A stretch of 20,464 bases of DNA. Origin: a virus. Shown piece by piece: positions 12,860-20,464 of this stretch. The position numbers and the translations under genes were made by a program. The notes beneath the pieces were generated by a model. The model saw nothing but the letters and a program-made list of their open reading frames with translations. It searched no databases and was not told where the DNA came from. How positions within the stretch are numbered: position 1 is the stretch's first letter; every line of letters starts with the position of its first letter. The stretch is taken from positions 1 through 20,464 of IMG/VR virus record IMGVR_UViG_3300022693_001205; one strand, 5' to 3'.

Positions 12860-15153
12860 GGCATCAATCCACCAACCAATCCTTTAACAGCCTTAAACGG
12901 GAGCTGAATTCCTTCTAGCAAACCTGCTCCAATGTTAGTTTCTTGCTCCAAGCCCGGTGCTAATTGAGTTCCAGCGAATGGGGCTAAAGACTGGGCCTGA
13001 GGGCTTATTTGAACAGGAACCTCTCCAGTGAAAGCAGCTCTTGCTTTAAAAGGAGCTGTTAAGTTAAGCTTTTGCAAGGGCCTTCCCAGCATTCTAAGTA
13101 TAGCGGTATTGGGGGGGTTTCCTGCAAACTGTTTCTTAAAACCTGCTTTCATGCCACTGAAAACAAAATGATTTACCAGTCTTTGTTCTGATGGTGAAAA
13201 TAATACATTTATAAGCGGAGCATTTCCCTTCAACTTGTTCCAACCCGCAGCGAAAGCTTTTACTTTAAACTCTCCCATCGGGAAATCGTTAGTAATTTTT
13301 CTTGCGTTATCAATAAGTCTAAGCATCACTTCGTCTGAAACACCCTTCCACTCGGGAGACGTTTCTCCTAACCGTTCTTTTATAACCTTTAATCCCTTGG
13401 TTAATCCCGACTTGTTAATAAATCCTAGGTTATTAGCATTCAAAACATAGTTTGCAGCCTCTTCCGGAGCTACCTTCAATTTACCACTAACGTTGTCGGT
13501 TAAATCAGAAATTAATTTGTTTTCATCCCAAGATTGTTTTACTTGCCAATCCTTTCCAAACTTAGCCCTTCTCTCGACAGCTGTTTTCCACCAAGTTATA
13601 GAGCGAGGATCTCCCAAAACATAACCTTTTTCTATAATCTTATTTATTTCTCTATCGAATTGTTTTTTAACATGATTTAAAACTGTTTTTTCTGTGCCGA
13701 AAGGAAGCTTACTAGCAGCAGCAGAAACTTCTCTTCTCCAATCAAAATACTTTGCAACATTTACTCCCGCAGATTCAAGAGCAATAGGCTCATCTACAAG
13801 TTTGTTGAAAGATTGAATTGCCTTGGTCCAACCACCAGTTTCCGGAAAGAGTCCCAGATCATTGACAGCCGCTCTTAAAGAAAACTGTTCTCCGGGTGGC
13901 AAGAAGGTGCTTCCCTTTTCAGCATTAGAATAAGCCAGCTGATATGCTACCTTGTCTTGCTCCCTGAGATTTAATACCTTTGCCTGTGCAGTGGCCATCG
14001 GAACGCCCTTCTCTACAGGGCCTACGGCAGCTCCGGTCTCTCTCAACAATGCATCTGGAGCTCCTTGAATGGCAGTGGTCTGTCTCTCTCTCGCAGCGGT
14101 AGCAACATCTTGAGCAACCTTGCCTTTAACACCGGATTCCAAAAATGTTTCCACTTGTTGTTGAGCAGCATCGCCTGTTATTTCACCGGTTGTTTTGGGG
14201 ATGCGTAAATCCTTGGGCAATGCTTTATCTGCTATTTTTGTAGCAGCAACTTCGGTGCCGTGTAATTTTTGTAACTTATTATATTCTCGTACCAAAGAAG
14301 ATTCTAAAACAGCGATTGCACTTTCGTCGTAACCAGCCATAACCAAAGCTTCTTTACCAGCTGGGCTTATATGATTTCCCTGCAACCATGGAGCTATTCT
14401 CGCATAGAGCTGCTTAGATCCCCATGCTATTCCCTTGCCTATGGGAACTCCTAACGCGAAAAGCGCACCAGTTAATACATCTCTTTCTGGACTAAGATCT
14501 TTAGACCCAAGAGCAAGAGAAGCTACGTCTCTTGCGGTAGCAACCGCTGTTCCACCAAGAGCAGCTTTAGTCATCTTGGTTACCATTGTTCCATATTTAA
14601 AAAACTTACTAATAGGAGCGAACGATAACAGTTGCCCAACCAATCTGTCATGATCGACACTGGAGTAACCTGGTTTGTTTAGATAAAACGCTTTGCCATC
14701 GATGATGACAACAGTGTTACCATGGGTGTCTCTGGTAAACTGCACATTATCTTCTCCAACAGCCTCTTTCAAAATATTAGCTAGTTGGAAATCGTCATCA
14801 GTTGTCATTCTTCCAACAACGTAAGGAGCGTAAGGAGCTAAAGACCCATCTCCATATTTCCCTGGCTCCTTAATTCCAGGAATCGCAGCCGAACCAGGTT
14901 GCCACTCTCCCATCTCGGCTCCTCCGGCTTCTAATATGCCACCCTCTGATAGTTCTGGCATAGTAGGGAATTCCGTTCTTTTGGAACCGTTGGCTATATC
15001 ATTTATAGCTTCCCACCAACCACTTACCGTGTTTCCCAGCTTGTCAAAAGCATTCTGATCCAAAGACTCTATAGATAGCCTAAGGGTTGTTTCAGAACTG
15101 TCAGCTGCTCGGTTCTCTCGTTCTCTAAGTTTTTCTTTTAATGTTGAAGCCAT
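12856..15153 (-). CDS. Large predicted internal virion/ejection protein, 765 aa
   Basis: No family is recognised. The protein starts with a charged helix, then a Gly/Pro-rich stretch with a helical hydrophobic region around residues 180-260 (including GALFALGVPIGKGIAWG). It continues with a long Lys/Glu/Ala-rich helical body and ends in a Gly/Leu-rich segment (LVGGLMP). Large, mostly helical proteins with scattered hydrophobic patches, placed late in the virion arm of podovirus-like genomes, are often internal virion or DNA-ejection proteins. That is an inference from position and composition. No lytic transglycosylase or peptidase motif is visible. TAATG-type junction with the upstream gene. 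Confidence 0.65.
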   Translation of the reverse strand: MASTLKEKLRERENRAADSSETTLRLSIESLDQNAFDKLGNTVSGWWEAINDIANGSKRTEFPTMPELSEGGILEAGGAEMGEWQPGSAAIPGIKEPGKYGDGSLAPYAPYVVGRMTTDDDFQLANILKEAVGEDNVQFTRDTHGNTVVIIDGKAFYLNKPGYSSVDHDRLVGQLLSFAPISKFFKYGTMVTKMTKAALGGTAVATARDVASLALGSKDLSPERDVLTGALFALGVPIGKGIAWGSKQLYARIAPWLQGNHISPAGKEALVMAGYDESAIAVLESSLVREYNKLQKLHGTEVAATKIADKALPKDLRIPKTTGEITGDAAQQQVETFLESGVKGKVAQDVATAARERQTTAIQGAPDALLRETGAAVGPVEKGVPMATAQAKVLNLREQDKVAYQLAYSNAEKGSTFLPPGEQFSLRAAVNDLGLFPETGGWTKAIQSFNKLVDEPIALESAGVNVAKYFDWRREVSAAASKLPFGTEKTVLNHVKKQFDREINKIIEKGYVLGDPRSITWWKTAVERRAKFGKDWQVKQSWDENKLISDLTDNVSGKLKVAPEEAANYVLNANNLGFINKSGLTKGLKVIKERLGETSPEWKGVSDEVMLRLIDNARKITNDFPMGEFKVKAFAAGWNKLKGNAPLINVLFSPSEQRLVNHFVFSGMKAGFKKQFAGNPPNTAILRMLGRPLQKLNLTAPFKARAAFTGEVPVQISPQAQSLAPFAGTQLAPGLEQETNIGAGLLEGIQLPFKAVKGLVGGLMP

Positions 15154-16596
15154 TTAGTTTTGCCCCACACCTTCTTTGTTAACTATATAAACAATACCAT
15201 CTTGTCTTACGTAGCACGTCAAGCTACCAGTATCTGCATCATGTATACAGATAGGCTCTGAAAAGTCCTTCTCGTCTCTCATCTCGCTTTGCAGATGCGG
15301 ATCTGCTTCGCGGACAACAGAATAACCCTGTATCGTTGGAATTCCACCATCGCCAGCAGCATCAGTTTCTTCATCTGAGATTTTGAAAAGCAGGTCTATA
15401 TCTTCTGTTTTTATTACTCCGCCTATTCCTGATTTAGGATCATAACCCCACTTCTTAGAAAGCTCTTCTGACATAAAAATAGCGTATTCCATACCAAATT
15501 TTGGATTATCGGGAGTCAACCCTTTGCCGGGAGCAACTTCCCGAATAAATCTTTTGGTTGCATTAGATTTCCACATTGTTTTCTGATAAAATCTTTTCAA
15601 TATATTAAGCAAAGCTCTATTCCCAGGCTTTGTTTTGGTTAATGTTGGAGCCATGCTCATAAAAACCTTGAACTCTATATCACTAATTGCGCCCTTGGTA
15701 AGTTTTAAATATTCAGTACCGAGGAGATCATTGATTTGATTCAATAATTCCATCTTACCTATATCAATATTTGGATCAGCTAACGCTTTCCTAGCCTTGT
15801 CTATCCATTTTCTTTGGGTAAGAGAACTTTCTCTATCAAGGGAACCATCCTGGTTATAACGAGGAGCGCCAAAAACGTCCAGTAAAAACCTAGAAATATA
15901 CATTCTTGTTTTGGCCGTGGGACCAGTTTGGACAGCCGGATCATCCAATAATTTTAGTGCTATATTTATTCTATCTATAGCTTGAAAGGCTTCTTCTTGC
16001 CCACTAACATTCAAAGCATCTCCGATGGCCTTGGCGGTTGTTGTTCCTGATTGCCTACCAAAGGCTTGACCAAAGGCCGGTTGATATTCTAATTTTTCTT
16101 TTTCTGTTGCAAAGAGCTCGCCAGCAAGATGACTAATAATCTTCTTATCATCCCAATAAACTTTTTCACCTTCCTGTATAACAAAACCTAAATCTTGCAT
16201 CCTCTTTTGTAATGCATTATCTGCATTATTCCACTGAGACTCGGCAGCACTTAAATATCTTTTCCATGTAAGATCTATTTTTTTAGAGGGAAACGCACTA
16301 GCCATAGTGCTAAACTGGCCCATGTTCAAACCTATGTCAGTTGTCATCCTGGTTAGATTCGGCCTTGAAGTTGTGGCCTCCGGCCTTCCAAGCATTTGCT
16401 GGAGCATTCCTCTTTCGTCCTGATCTTCTATCACAGCTCTTTGCGCTTTCAGCCTATTTAAAGCATTAGCGGTATAACGAGAAGCTCCGCTGGTTCCAGC
16501 GATAACATCAAGCTCACTTAGTTCCTTGGACCCCTCTAGAATATTTTGGAAATATCTTTTTTCCTTTTTATCCCATTCATCTAATAACTGTCCCAT
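15154..16596 (-). CDS. Large hypothetical virion protein, 480 aa
   Basis: The product is mostly alpha-helical by pattern: a charged start (MGQLLDEWDKKEKRYF), many Lys/Gln/Leu-rich helices, and a final part of about 70 residues with beta-like strands (ICIHDADTGSLTCYVRQDGIVYIVN). No enzyme motif, signal peptide or membrane segment is visible. It lies between an 116-residue Gly/Pro-rich protein and the 765-residue protein, all in one overlapping transcription unit, so a structural or ejection role is likely. Function is inferred from position only. Confidence 0.65.
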   Translation of the reverse strand: MGQLLDEWDKKEKRYFQNILEGSKELSELDVIAGTSGASRYTANALNRLKAQRAVIEDQDERGMLQQMLGRPEATTSRPNLTRMTTDIGLNMGQFSTMASAFPSKKIDLTWKRYLSAAESQWNNADNALQKRMQDLGFVIQEGEKVYWDDKKIISHLAGELFATEKEKLEYQPAFGQAFGRQSGTTTAKAIGDALNVSGQEEAFQAIDRINIALKLLDDPAVQTGPTAKTRMYISRFLLDVFGAPRYNQDGSLDRESSLTQRKWIDKARKALADPNIDIGKMELLNQINDLLGTEYLKLTKGAISDIEFKVFMSMAPTLTKTKPGNRALLNILKRFYQKTMWKSNATKRFIREVAPGKGLTPDNPKFGMEYAIFMSEELSKKWGYDPKSGIGGVIKTEDIDLLFKISDEETDAAGDGGIPTIQGYSVVREADPHLQSEMRDEKDFSEPICIHDADTGSLTCYVRQDGIVYIVNKEGVGQN

Positions 16597-16599
16597 GTC

Positions 16600-16950
16600 T
16601 TATCCTCTTTGCCAAGGATAAACAGGAAAGTTCATGATAGATTTCCACCTATCATCTCTTCCCATATATCCACCAACCCCGCCCACCTGAACAGGGGGAG
16701 CTGTGTTTGGATTAAAACCTGTTTGTGCCACCTCCATGGGAGCTCCCACAGTTAATCCTCCAACCTGAGGCATGGCTACGCCAGTGGTGCCACCAGAAAA
16801 GGCAGCTGGTTGCGGCGTATTCCAAGTACCACCAAATTGCTCATACAGTTTTTTATAACTAGCTCGCCTTTCTCTTTCTTTGTCTATTTCCGACTGTTGG
16901 GAATGCCAATCATCCCAATTCTCAGGAGTTACTGTCGTCGTAGCTGCCAT
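16600..16950 (-). CDS. Small Gly/Pro-rich virion-associated protein, 116 aa
   Basis: A charged helical N-terminal third (WDDWHSQQSEIDKERERRASYKK in outline, residues 13-35) is followed by a low-complexity middle rich in Gly, Pro, Val and Thr (residues 45-96) and a C-terminal segment GRDDRWKSIMNFPVYPW. It is not in any family I recognise. Its start shares a base with the stop of the S74-domain gene (TGATG). A linker or assembly role in the tail is plausible. Confidence 0.55.
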   Translation of the reverse strand: MAATTTVTPENWDDWHSQQSEIDKERERRASYKKLYEQFGGTWNTPQPAAFSGGTTGVAMPQVGGLTVGAPMEVAQTGFNPNTAPPVQVGGVGGYMGRDDRWKSIMNFPVYPWQRG

Positions 16951-17906
16951 CAGAACAGCATTCCATAATTAACTATGCGATAACCGTTGATCTTCTCAAC
17001 AGCCTCCGGCATAATGCGCTCAATCTCTTGCGCAATAACTCCGATGAATCTCTTCGGACTCCACAGATAATTGAAGCGATAAATGTTGAAGCCGTTAAGC
17101 ACACCAACTTGTTCAATATTCTCTTTCAATCGCTCATCAGACACGCCAAACATCTTAGCAAGCGCAGCCATCTGTCCTACAGTTGATATAGCACTAGGCG
17201 TTTCTTTCGAGGTACCGCCATAATCGCCACTTATCATGCCCATATAATTCTCAAGCATACCTTGATCTTTCTGTGCGTCATAGTTGTATCTAAGCTGATC
17301 TTGGTTGATAGCCTCTTGACTCAACGCCCTTCTCTGGCCACCGACATCACCTAAGGCTTGATACATGCCTAATGGAGCGCCCATAATAGAAGGATACATT
17401 TGAGCGAACTGAGTTGACCTTTCTTGAGCCCCCTGATAAGCTCCTCCGTACATCTCAGCAGCTTTATTTAACATCTGTTGATTAGCCGCTGATATTGCCT
17501 GCGATTGAATCATGTCTCCCCTGGTGGATCCGCCTGGTTGATACTCAACCATCGACTGGCGAATACCTGGTAAAACATTACCGGTTAATTGACTCTTCAT
17601 CTGCTCTGCTAGGGCAGACATAACAGGATTAAAGGTTTCTGTATCAACCTTTCCTTCTAGCCCTGTCTGCAATCGTTTCTCAGCAAAAGCTTGCTGGGAA
17701 GCTGCCCTGGGGCCAGTTATATATTCTCCTGCTGCTTTTTGTGCCCTTATCTGGAGGGGATCAAACCCAGCTAAAGTTTCTTTGGGATAATACGCCGAAG
17801 GGCCGGCTCTATATATATCCCCGGCCTCTTTGAAACCCGCGGTTAAATAAGGTTTCTGCTCTGCCCAAGGCTCTGTTCTTGTTGTAGCTGATGATCCACC
17901 TGACAT
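16950..17906 (-). CDS. Virion protein with C-terminal S74 intramolecular chaperone domain
   Basis: Residues 1-250 are Ala/Gln/Gly-rich and helical, typical of a phage tail or adaptor protein. Residues about 255-318 form a peptidase-S74-like chaperone. SDERLKENI carries Ser256 and Lys261, five residues apart like the endosialidase Ser-Lys dyad that cleaves the domain off after trimer folding. These are followed by YRFNYLW, GVIAQEIERIMPEAV (289-303) and VNYGMLF at the end. Self-cleavage would release about the last 63 residues. In most phages this domain ends long tail spikes; here it ends a fairly short helical protein. Confidence 0.8.
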   Translation of the reverse strand: MSGGSSATTRTEPWAEQKPYLTAGFKEAGDIYRAGPSAYYPKETLAGFDPLQIRAQKAAGEYITGPRAASQQAFAEKRLQTGLEGKVDTETFNPVMSALAEQMKSQLTGNVLPGIRQSMVEYQPGGSTRGDMIQSQAISAANQQMLNKAAEMYGGAYQGAQERSTQFAQMYPSIMGAPLGMYQALGDVGGQRRALSQEAINQDQLRYNYDAQKDQGMLENYMGMISGDYGGTSKETPSAISTVGQMAALAKMFGVSDERLKENIEQVGVLNGFNIYRFNYLWSPKRFIGVIAQEIERIMPEAVEKINGYRIVNYGMLF

Positions 17907-17933
17907 TAGTTTACCCCTATTAATTTAATCATG

Positions 17934-19544
17934 TTATTCACTCGGTTCCATTCCCTCCAATGCCTCCGCCAAATCTTCGGAAGAATAAGTACCCGACGCC
18001 ACGGTAGTGCCCGCTATTGAGTGCGGATCTCCTAAAATACTGGTAATCCCCTTCGTGGCATCAATGGTTGAAAAGGTCCCGGAAGCATCGTGAGCTATGA
18101 GACCACCCGTTGGGTCATGCCCGCCTTCGGAAACGGGGGAAACTGTTCCACTAGTGCCAGGTGTCGGAGTAATCGAAGCCAGAGCGGTAGTAGTCGGGAA
18201 CGTTGTAGAGGCAGTTCTAACCACCCCTGGTCCTGCACCGCTTGCTGTTGTTCCCAACATTCCACCTACCGGAGTTGCCCCAGGGATAACCCCAGAAGCA
18301 GGGTAGTTTGATGCCCATGGTTGATAAAGCAATCCACCACCTTCTGCCAAAGCAAAATTTTCAGGCATGTAAGCTGACCAATCTTTTGCTGGACCAGAAC
18401 CAATGCCGGTTCCAACGCCGGTTGTTATATAAGATCCAGGAGATCCTGCAATGCTTAAGCCAGGGAAATCTCCACCTGCAGCCGAATAACCAGTTCCGGG
18501 TCCGCTAACTACAGATCCGCCTAACAGTTTAGCCCCATATTTATCTCCAGCTAATTTGCCCATTCCTCTGCCAGTATCGATATCGGTTCCACCCCGGTGA
18601 ATAGAAGCCAACTCAAGAGCCAGTTCTGTGCCACCAGCTTGGTGGTAATTATTTCCTTCTACCTTTCTAACTCCCCCGAGATGGGCAGCTATACCGATAG
18701 CTTCTGCTCCCTGTTTTTCAAAGTTGGGGATCCAGATGCCGGTTTCTCCCATTGCATTGGTACCATTAGCAGCATGCCAATTAATAACATTTGTCCAGTA
18801 GGCTGGGTTCTGATTGGTATAATCTATGGAATGAGGCTGAGAACCATCATATTCAGCGTGGTGTCCTGCAAAATTAAGATAACTTGCTAAGTCTGTGTCG
18901 GCCCCAGCCGCTGTTGTAGTTCCAGCTACGGTCGAAGTAGAGCTAATTCCCGGAGTCGGGAACGTCCCCCTAATCCTTAACCCGTCACTATCGCGCGGGC
19001 CCAATAAATTATCAAGTAATTCTTCTGTAACCGCTGTCCCAGCTGTCAATAAACCAGCATAATCCCCGCCGGCAGCCGCGTAATTAGCCCCAGGAGTGCC
19101 AACAACATTTCCACCACTTATCGACACCCCTTGCCAAGAAGGTGGAAGCTTTCCCATTCCTCCCAGAGATGTCCCGGCGCCATAGTCGTCTGATGCAGAG
19201 GTTGTTTCGTAATCTGTACCACCTCTATAAATAGAGGCTAGAGTTATAGGCCTGGTTATACTATATTCCGCCCGCGAGGATTCTGTCTCTCCGGTGTCGG
19301 CGTAAGTTCTAGTATCTGCTGACGAACTACCACCAGCATAGTTACTCCCCCCGACCGCTACAACTCCACCAGCAGAGGCTGCTAATGCAATAGACTCTGC
19401 TCCCTGTTTTTCTAAGTTAGGAATCCATATGCCGGTTTCACCAACATCATTTTCGCTATGAGTTTTAAAATATTCATTAACACCAGACCAGTAATCTGGA
19501 TTGGAGTTGGTGTAGTCCACCTGGTTTTCGCCGTTATATGACAT
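17934..19544 (-). CDS. Glycine-rich virion protein with an internal duplication, 536 aa
   Basis: The protein is very rich in Gly, Ser, Thr and Ala. Residues 3-168 and 232-367 are two copies of the same module. Each starts with a Y-N/D-G segment and DYTN.NP.YW, then GETGIWIPN.EKQGAE, I.RGGTD, GMGKL and AAGGD..GL. The second copy lacks about 30 residues in the middle. The final 170 residues are low-complexity Gly/Thr/Pro/Ser. No enzyme motif, signal peptide or membrane segment is visible. Position next to the S74 protein and GNAT-like protein suggests a tail or particle-surface component. The 27 bases after its stop are non-coding. Confidence 0.65.
   Translation of the reverse strand: MSYNGENQVDYTNSNPDYWSGVNEYFKTHSENDVGETGIWIPNLEKQGAESIALAASAGGVVAVGGSNYAGGSSSADTRTYADTGETESSRAEYSITRPITLASIYRGGTDYETTSASDDYGAGTSLGGMGKLPPSWQGVSISGGNVVGTPGANYAAAGGDYAGLLTAGTAVTEELLDNLLGPRDSDGLRIRGTFPTPGISSTSTVAGTTTAAGADTDLASYLNFAGHHAEYDGSQPHSIDYTNQNPAYWTNVINWHAANGTNAMGETGIWIPNFEKQGAEAIGIAAHLGGVRKVEGNNYHQAGGTELALELASIHRGGTDIDTGRGMGKLAGDKYGAKLLGGSVVSGPGTGYSAAGGDFPGLSIAGSPGSYITTGVGTGIGSGPAKDWSAYMPENFALAEGGGLLYQPWASNYPASGVIPGATPVGGMLGTTASGAGPGVVRTASTTFPTTTALASITPTPGTSGTVSPVSEGGHDPTGGLIAHDASGTFSTIDATKGITSILGDPHSIAGTTVASGTYSSEDLAEALEGMEPSE
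18444..18851 (-). repeat. Second copy of the module duplicated inside the Gly-rich protein gene
   Basis: This stretch codes residues 232-367 and is homologous to 19041-19538. Base identity is still visible in short runs, such as CTGCTCCCTGTTTTTC at about 18706 and 19399, and ATGCCGGTTTC at about 18735 and 19428. The copies differ at many third positions, so the duplication is not very recent. Confidence 0.8.
19041..19538 (-). repeat. First copy of the module duplicated inside the Gly-rich protein gene
   Basis: It codes residues 3-168. Compared with the copy at 18444-18851 it carries an insert of about 30 residues rich in Ser, Thr and Glu between the GIWIPN segment and the RGGTD segment. The shared landmarks are DYTN, GETGIWIPN, EKQGAE, RGGTD, GMGKL and AAGGD. 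Confidence 0.8.
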
Positions 19545-19982
19545 TTAATGCATCCTATGTTTCAAATCTTTCGTATAAACCACATAAGAATCTTTCCAAT
19601 CAGATAAAATTCTTTTCCATCCTTTTCTTCCCCAAGCTTCCAAGGAAGAACAACCCATAAGAATTGCAAACTCCTCTAAGTCTGGTTGGAAGTGAAACCA
19701 TTTTCCAATCTCCCCGCCAGCTATTGCAATTACCCGTAATACTTTTTTTGCCGGATAGGTTATAACTTGAGTTATCATAGAGGCGATAACCTCATCCTCC
19801 TCAACAGCTATCCATAGCTGCATTTCTGCCTCAATTAAAGCAATATAAAAATCTTCGGGAGTCATCTCTCCTTCCGAATGAGGAACACACCGCTCTATTT
19901 GAGGTAATACCTCATCCCATATCTTAGGTATTTCGCTAGGATGTACTAACCCTACTCTACAGCTTGGTCCAACTGGAGCCAT
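19545..19982 (-). CDS. GNAT-like phage protein, 145 aa
   Basis: The frame is open up to ATG 20087, but the first 35 residues from there lie inside the 92-residue upstream gene and look out of frame. ATG 19982 (MAPVGPSCRVGLVHP) is therefore chosen, giving a 26-base overlap; ATG 20030 is an alternative. The body resembles the GNAT-fold proteins common in phage virion gene clusters: IPKIWDEVLPQIE, MQLWIAVEEDEVIASMITQVITYP, then LEEFAILMGCSSLEAWGRKGW and a C-terminal strand. The AWGRKGW segment matches the GR.GW signature near the end of that group. Substrate unknown; whether it has acetyltransferase activity is not shown. Confidence 0.65.
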   Translation of the reverse strand: MAPVGPSCRVGLVHPSEIPKIWDEVLPQIERCVPHSEGEMTPEDFYIALIEAEMQLWIAVEEDEVIASMITQVITYPAKKVLRVIAIAGGEIGKWFHFQPDLEEFAILMGCSSLEAWGRKGWKRILSDWKDSYVVYTKDLKHRMH

Positions 19983-20235
19983 CAAACCAATAAATTCCTG
20001 TACCCGCTCCCGGATTCCAGTTCGATCCATCAGCGTATCTGATGTCGCCGTCTCTTGGTTTTGCGGGGGCTGTGTTTGTTTCTTCAAGTCTCATCACCGA
20101 TTGGTTGAATAGTATACTTCCTAACCTCTTTAATTCTGTAACTACGTAGATTCCCAAATCCTCTGGATTCTCTGGTAGTGGTCCCGGCTCGTATCTTGTT
20201 ACGGACTTGACCTTCTTTACAGAAGCCATTGCCAT
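19957..20235 (-). CDS. Small conserved phage virion-associated protein, 92 aa
   Basis: The pattern is characteristic of a small protein beside tail or capsid genes in many podovirus-like phages: YEPGPLPENPEDLGIYVVTEL, a helix, then APAKPRDGDIRYADGSNWNPG and a short strand ending WFDGSSWTKL. The last part looks like a small carbohydrate- or surface-binding beta hairpin. No enzymatic motif is visible. ATG 20235 shares bases with the upstream stop (TAATG); ATG 20229 is a close alternative. It overlaps the GNAT-like gene by 26 bases. Confidence 0.7.
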   Translation of the reverse strand: MAMASVKKVKSVTRYEPGPLPENPEDLGIYVVTELKRLGSILFNQSVMRLEETNTAPAKPRDGDIRYADGSNWNPGAGTGIYWFDGSSWTKL

Positions 20236-20464
20236 TAGTAAGACCTCGAACCACGCCTACCTGCATCGTCTAACTCAAACTCTAAACCATCCAGTCTCCA
20301 AGAAGTATCACCAGTAGATTCAATCTTGATTCCATAAAGTTTTCCACTCGCTCTACAAGATACCTTAGATTGACTATCTGGATTAAAAGTTATTGGAGAA
20401 CTCCATGTGATGGCTTCTTCTGTAGACATCTGGGTTCCAATGTAGAAATTTACTGTATCAGCAC
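20235..20464 (-). CDS. C-terminal end of a virion protein (partial, cut by window edge)
   Basis: The frame is open from the window end to TAA 20235-20237. An ATG at 20429 exists, but the residues before it (DTVNFYIGTQ) continue the same fold, so this is the tail of a longer protein. It reads as a beta-rich segment: WSSPITFNPDSQSKVSCRASGK, IKIESTGDTSWRLDG and ELDDAGRRGSR, in outline. Many podovirus-like phages end a large tail or packaging-stabilising protein this way, a match from memory. It is the first visible gene of the leftward arm. Confidence 0.65.
   Translation of the reverse strand, partial: ADTVNFYIGTQMSTEEAITWSSPITFNPDSQSKVSCRASGKLYGIKIESTGDTSWRLDGLEFELDDAGRRGSRSY

Noticed and set aside
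19983-20087. N-terminal extension of the GNAT-like protein to ATG 20087
   Set aside because: These bases are coding in another frame for the conserved 92-residue protein; the extension looks out of frame.

Overview
The window looks like part of the genome of a tailed, probably short-tailed (podovirus-like), double-stranded DNA bacteriophage. Genes are short, tightly packed and mostly joined by ATGA or TAATG overlaps. Replication and nucleotide-metabolism genes fill one arm and virion genes the other, and there are no rRNA, tRNA, transposon or CRISPR sequences. The gene set (adenosylcobalamin-dependent ribonucleotide reductase, dUTPase, thymidylate-synthase homologue, DnaB-like helicase, A-type Fe-S carrier, S74 chaperone domain) is the kind seen in aquatic, especially marine, phages. 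That habitat is an inference from gene content only. No DNA polymerase, terminase, portal or capsid gene lies in the window, so it is a partial genome.

Layout. Positions 1-10387 (+ strand) are one near-continuous operon. It begins with a run of small unrecognised genes (2-2299), then carries a nucleotide-modification block (2307-5256): an O-methyltransferase-like enzyme, a thymidylate-synthase homologue with an Asp at the pyrimidine-selecting position, a P-loop nucleotide kinase fused to a UDG-like domain, and a dUTPase. A replication/recombination block follows (5257-10387): ring helicase, small nuclease-like protein, Cas4-like Fe-S exonuclease, small protein with an SSB-type C-terminal tip, class II ribonucleotide reductase and another nuclease-like protein. 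The one sizeable untranslated leader in this arm, in front of the reductase, can fold as an H-type pseudoknot whose loop is complementary to the Shine-Dalgarno sequence.

Positions 10388-20464 (- strand, read right to left) are the late arm: the C-terminus of a virion protein, a small tail-associated protein, a GNAT-like protein, a glycine-rich protein with an internal duplication, an S74 (intramolecular chaperone) protein, two large predicted internal virion proteins, a secreted protein, several small membrane proteins (lysis or envelope candidates), an A-type Fe-S carrier, a proline-rich protein and a lipoprotein-like membrane protein. The two arms converge with zero spacing at 10387/10388.

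How the genes may work together (inference): the Asp-bearing thymidylate-synthase homologue would make a 5-substituted dCMP, the fused kinase would phosphorylate it for incorporation, the dUTPase and reductase would shape the dNTP pool, and the methyltransferase might elaborate the base. This would give the phage modified cytosine. The sequence supports the individual domain calls better than the pathway as a whole.
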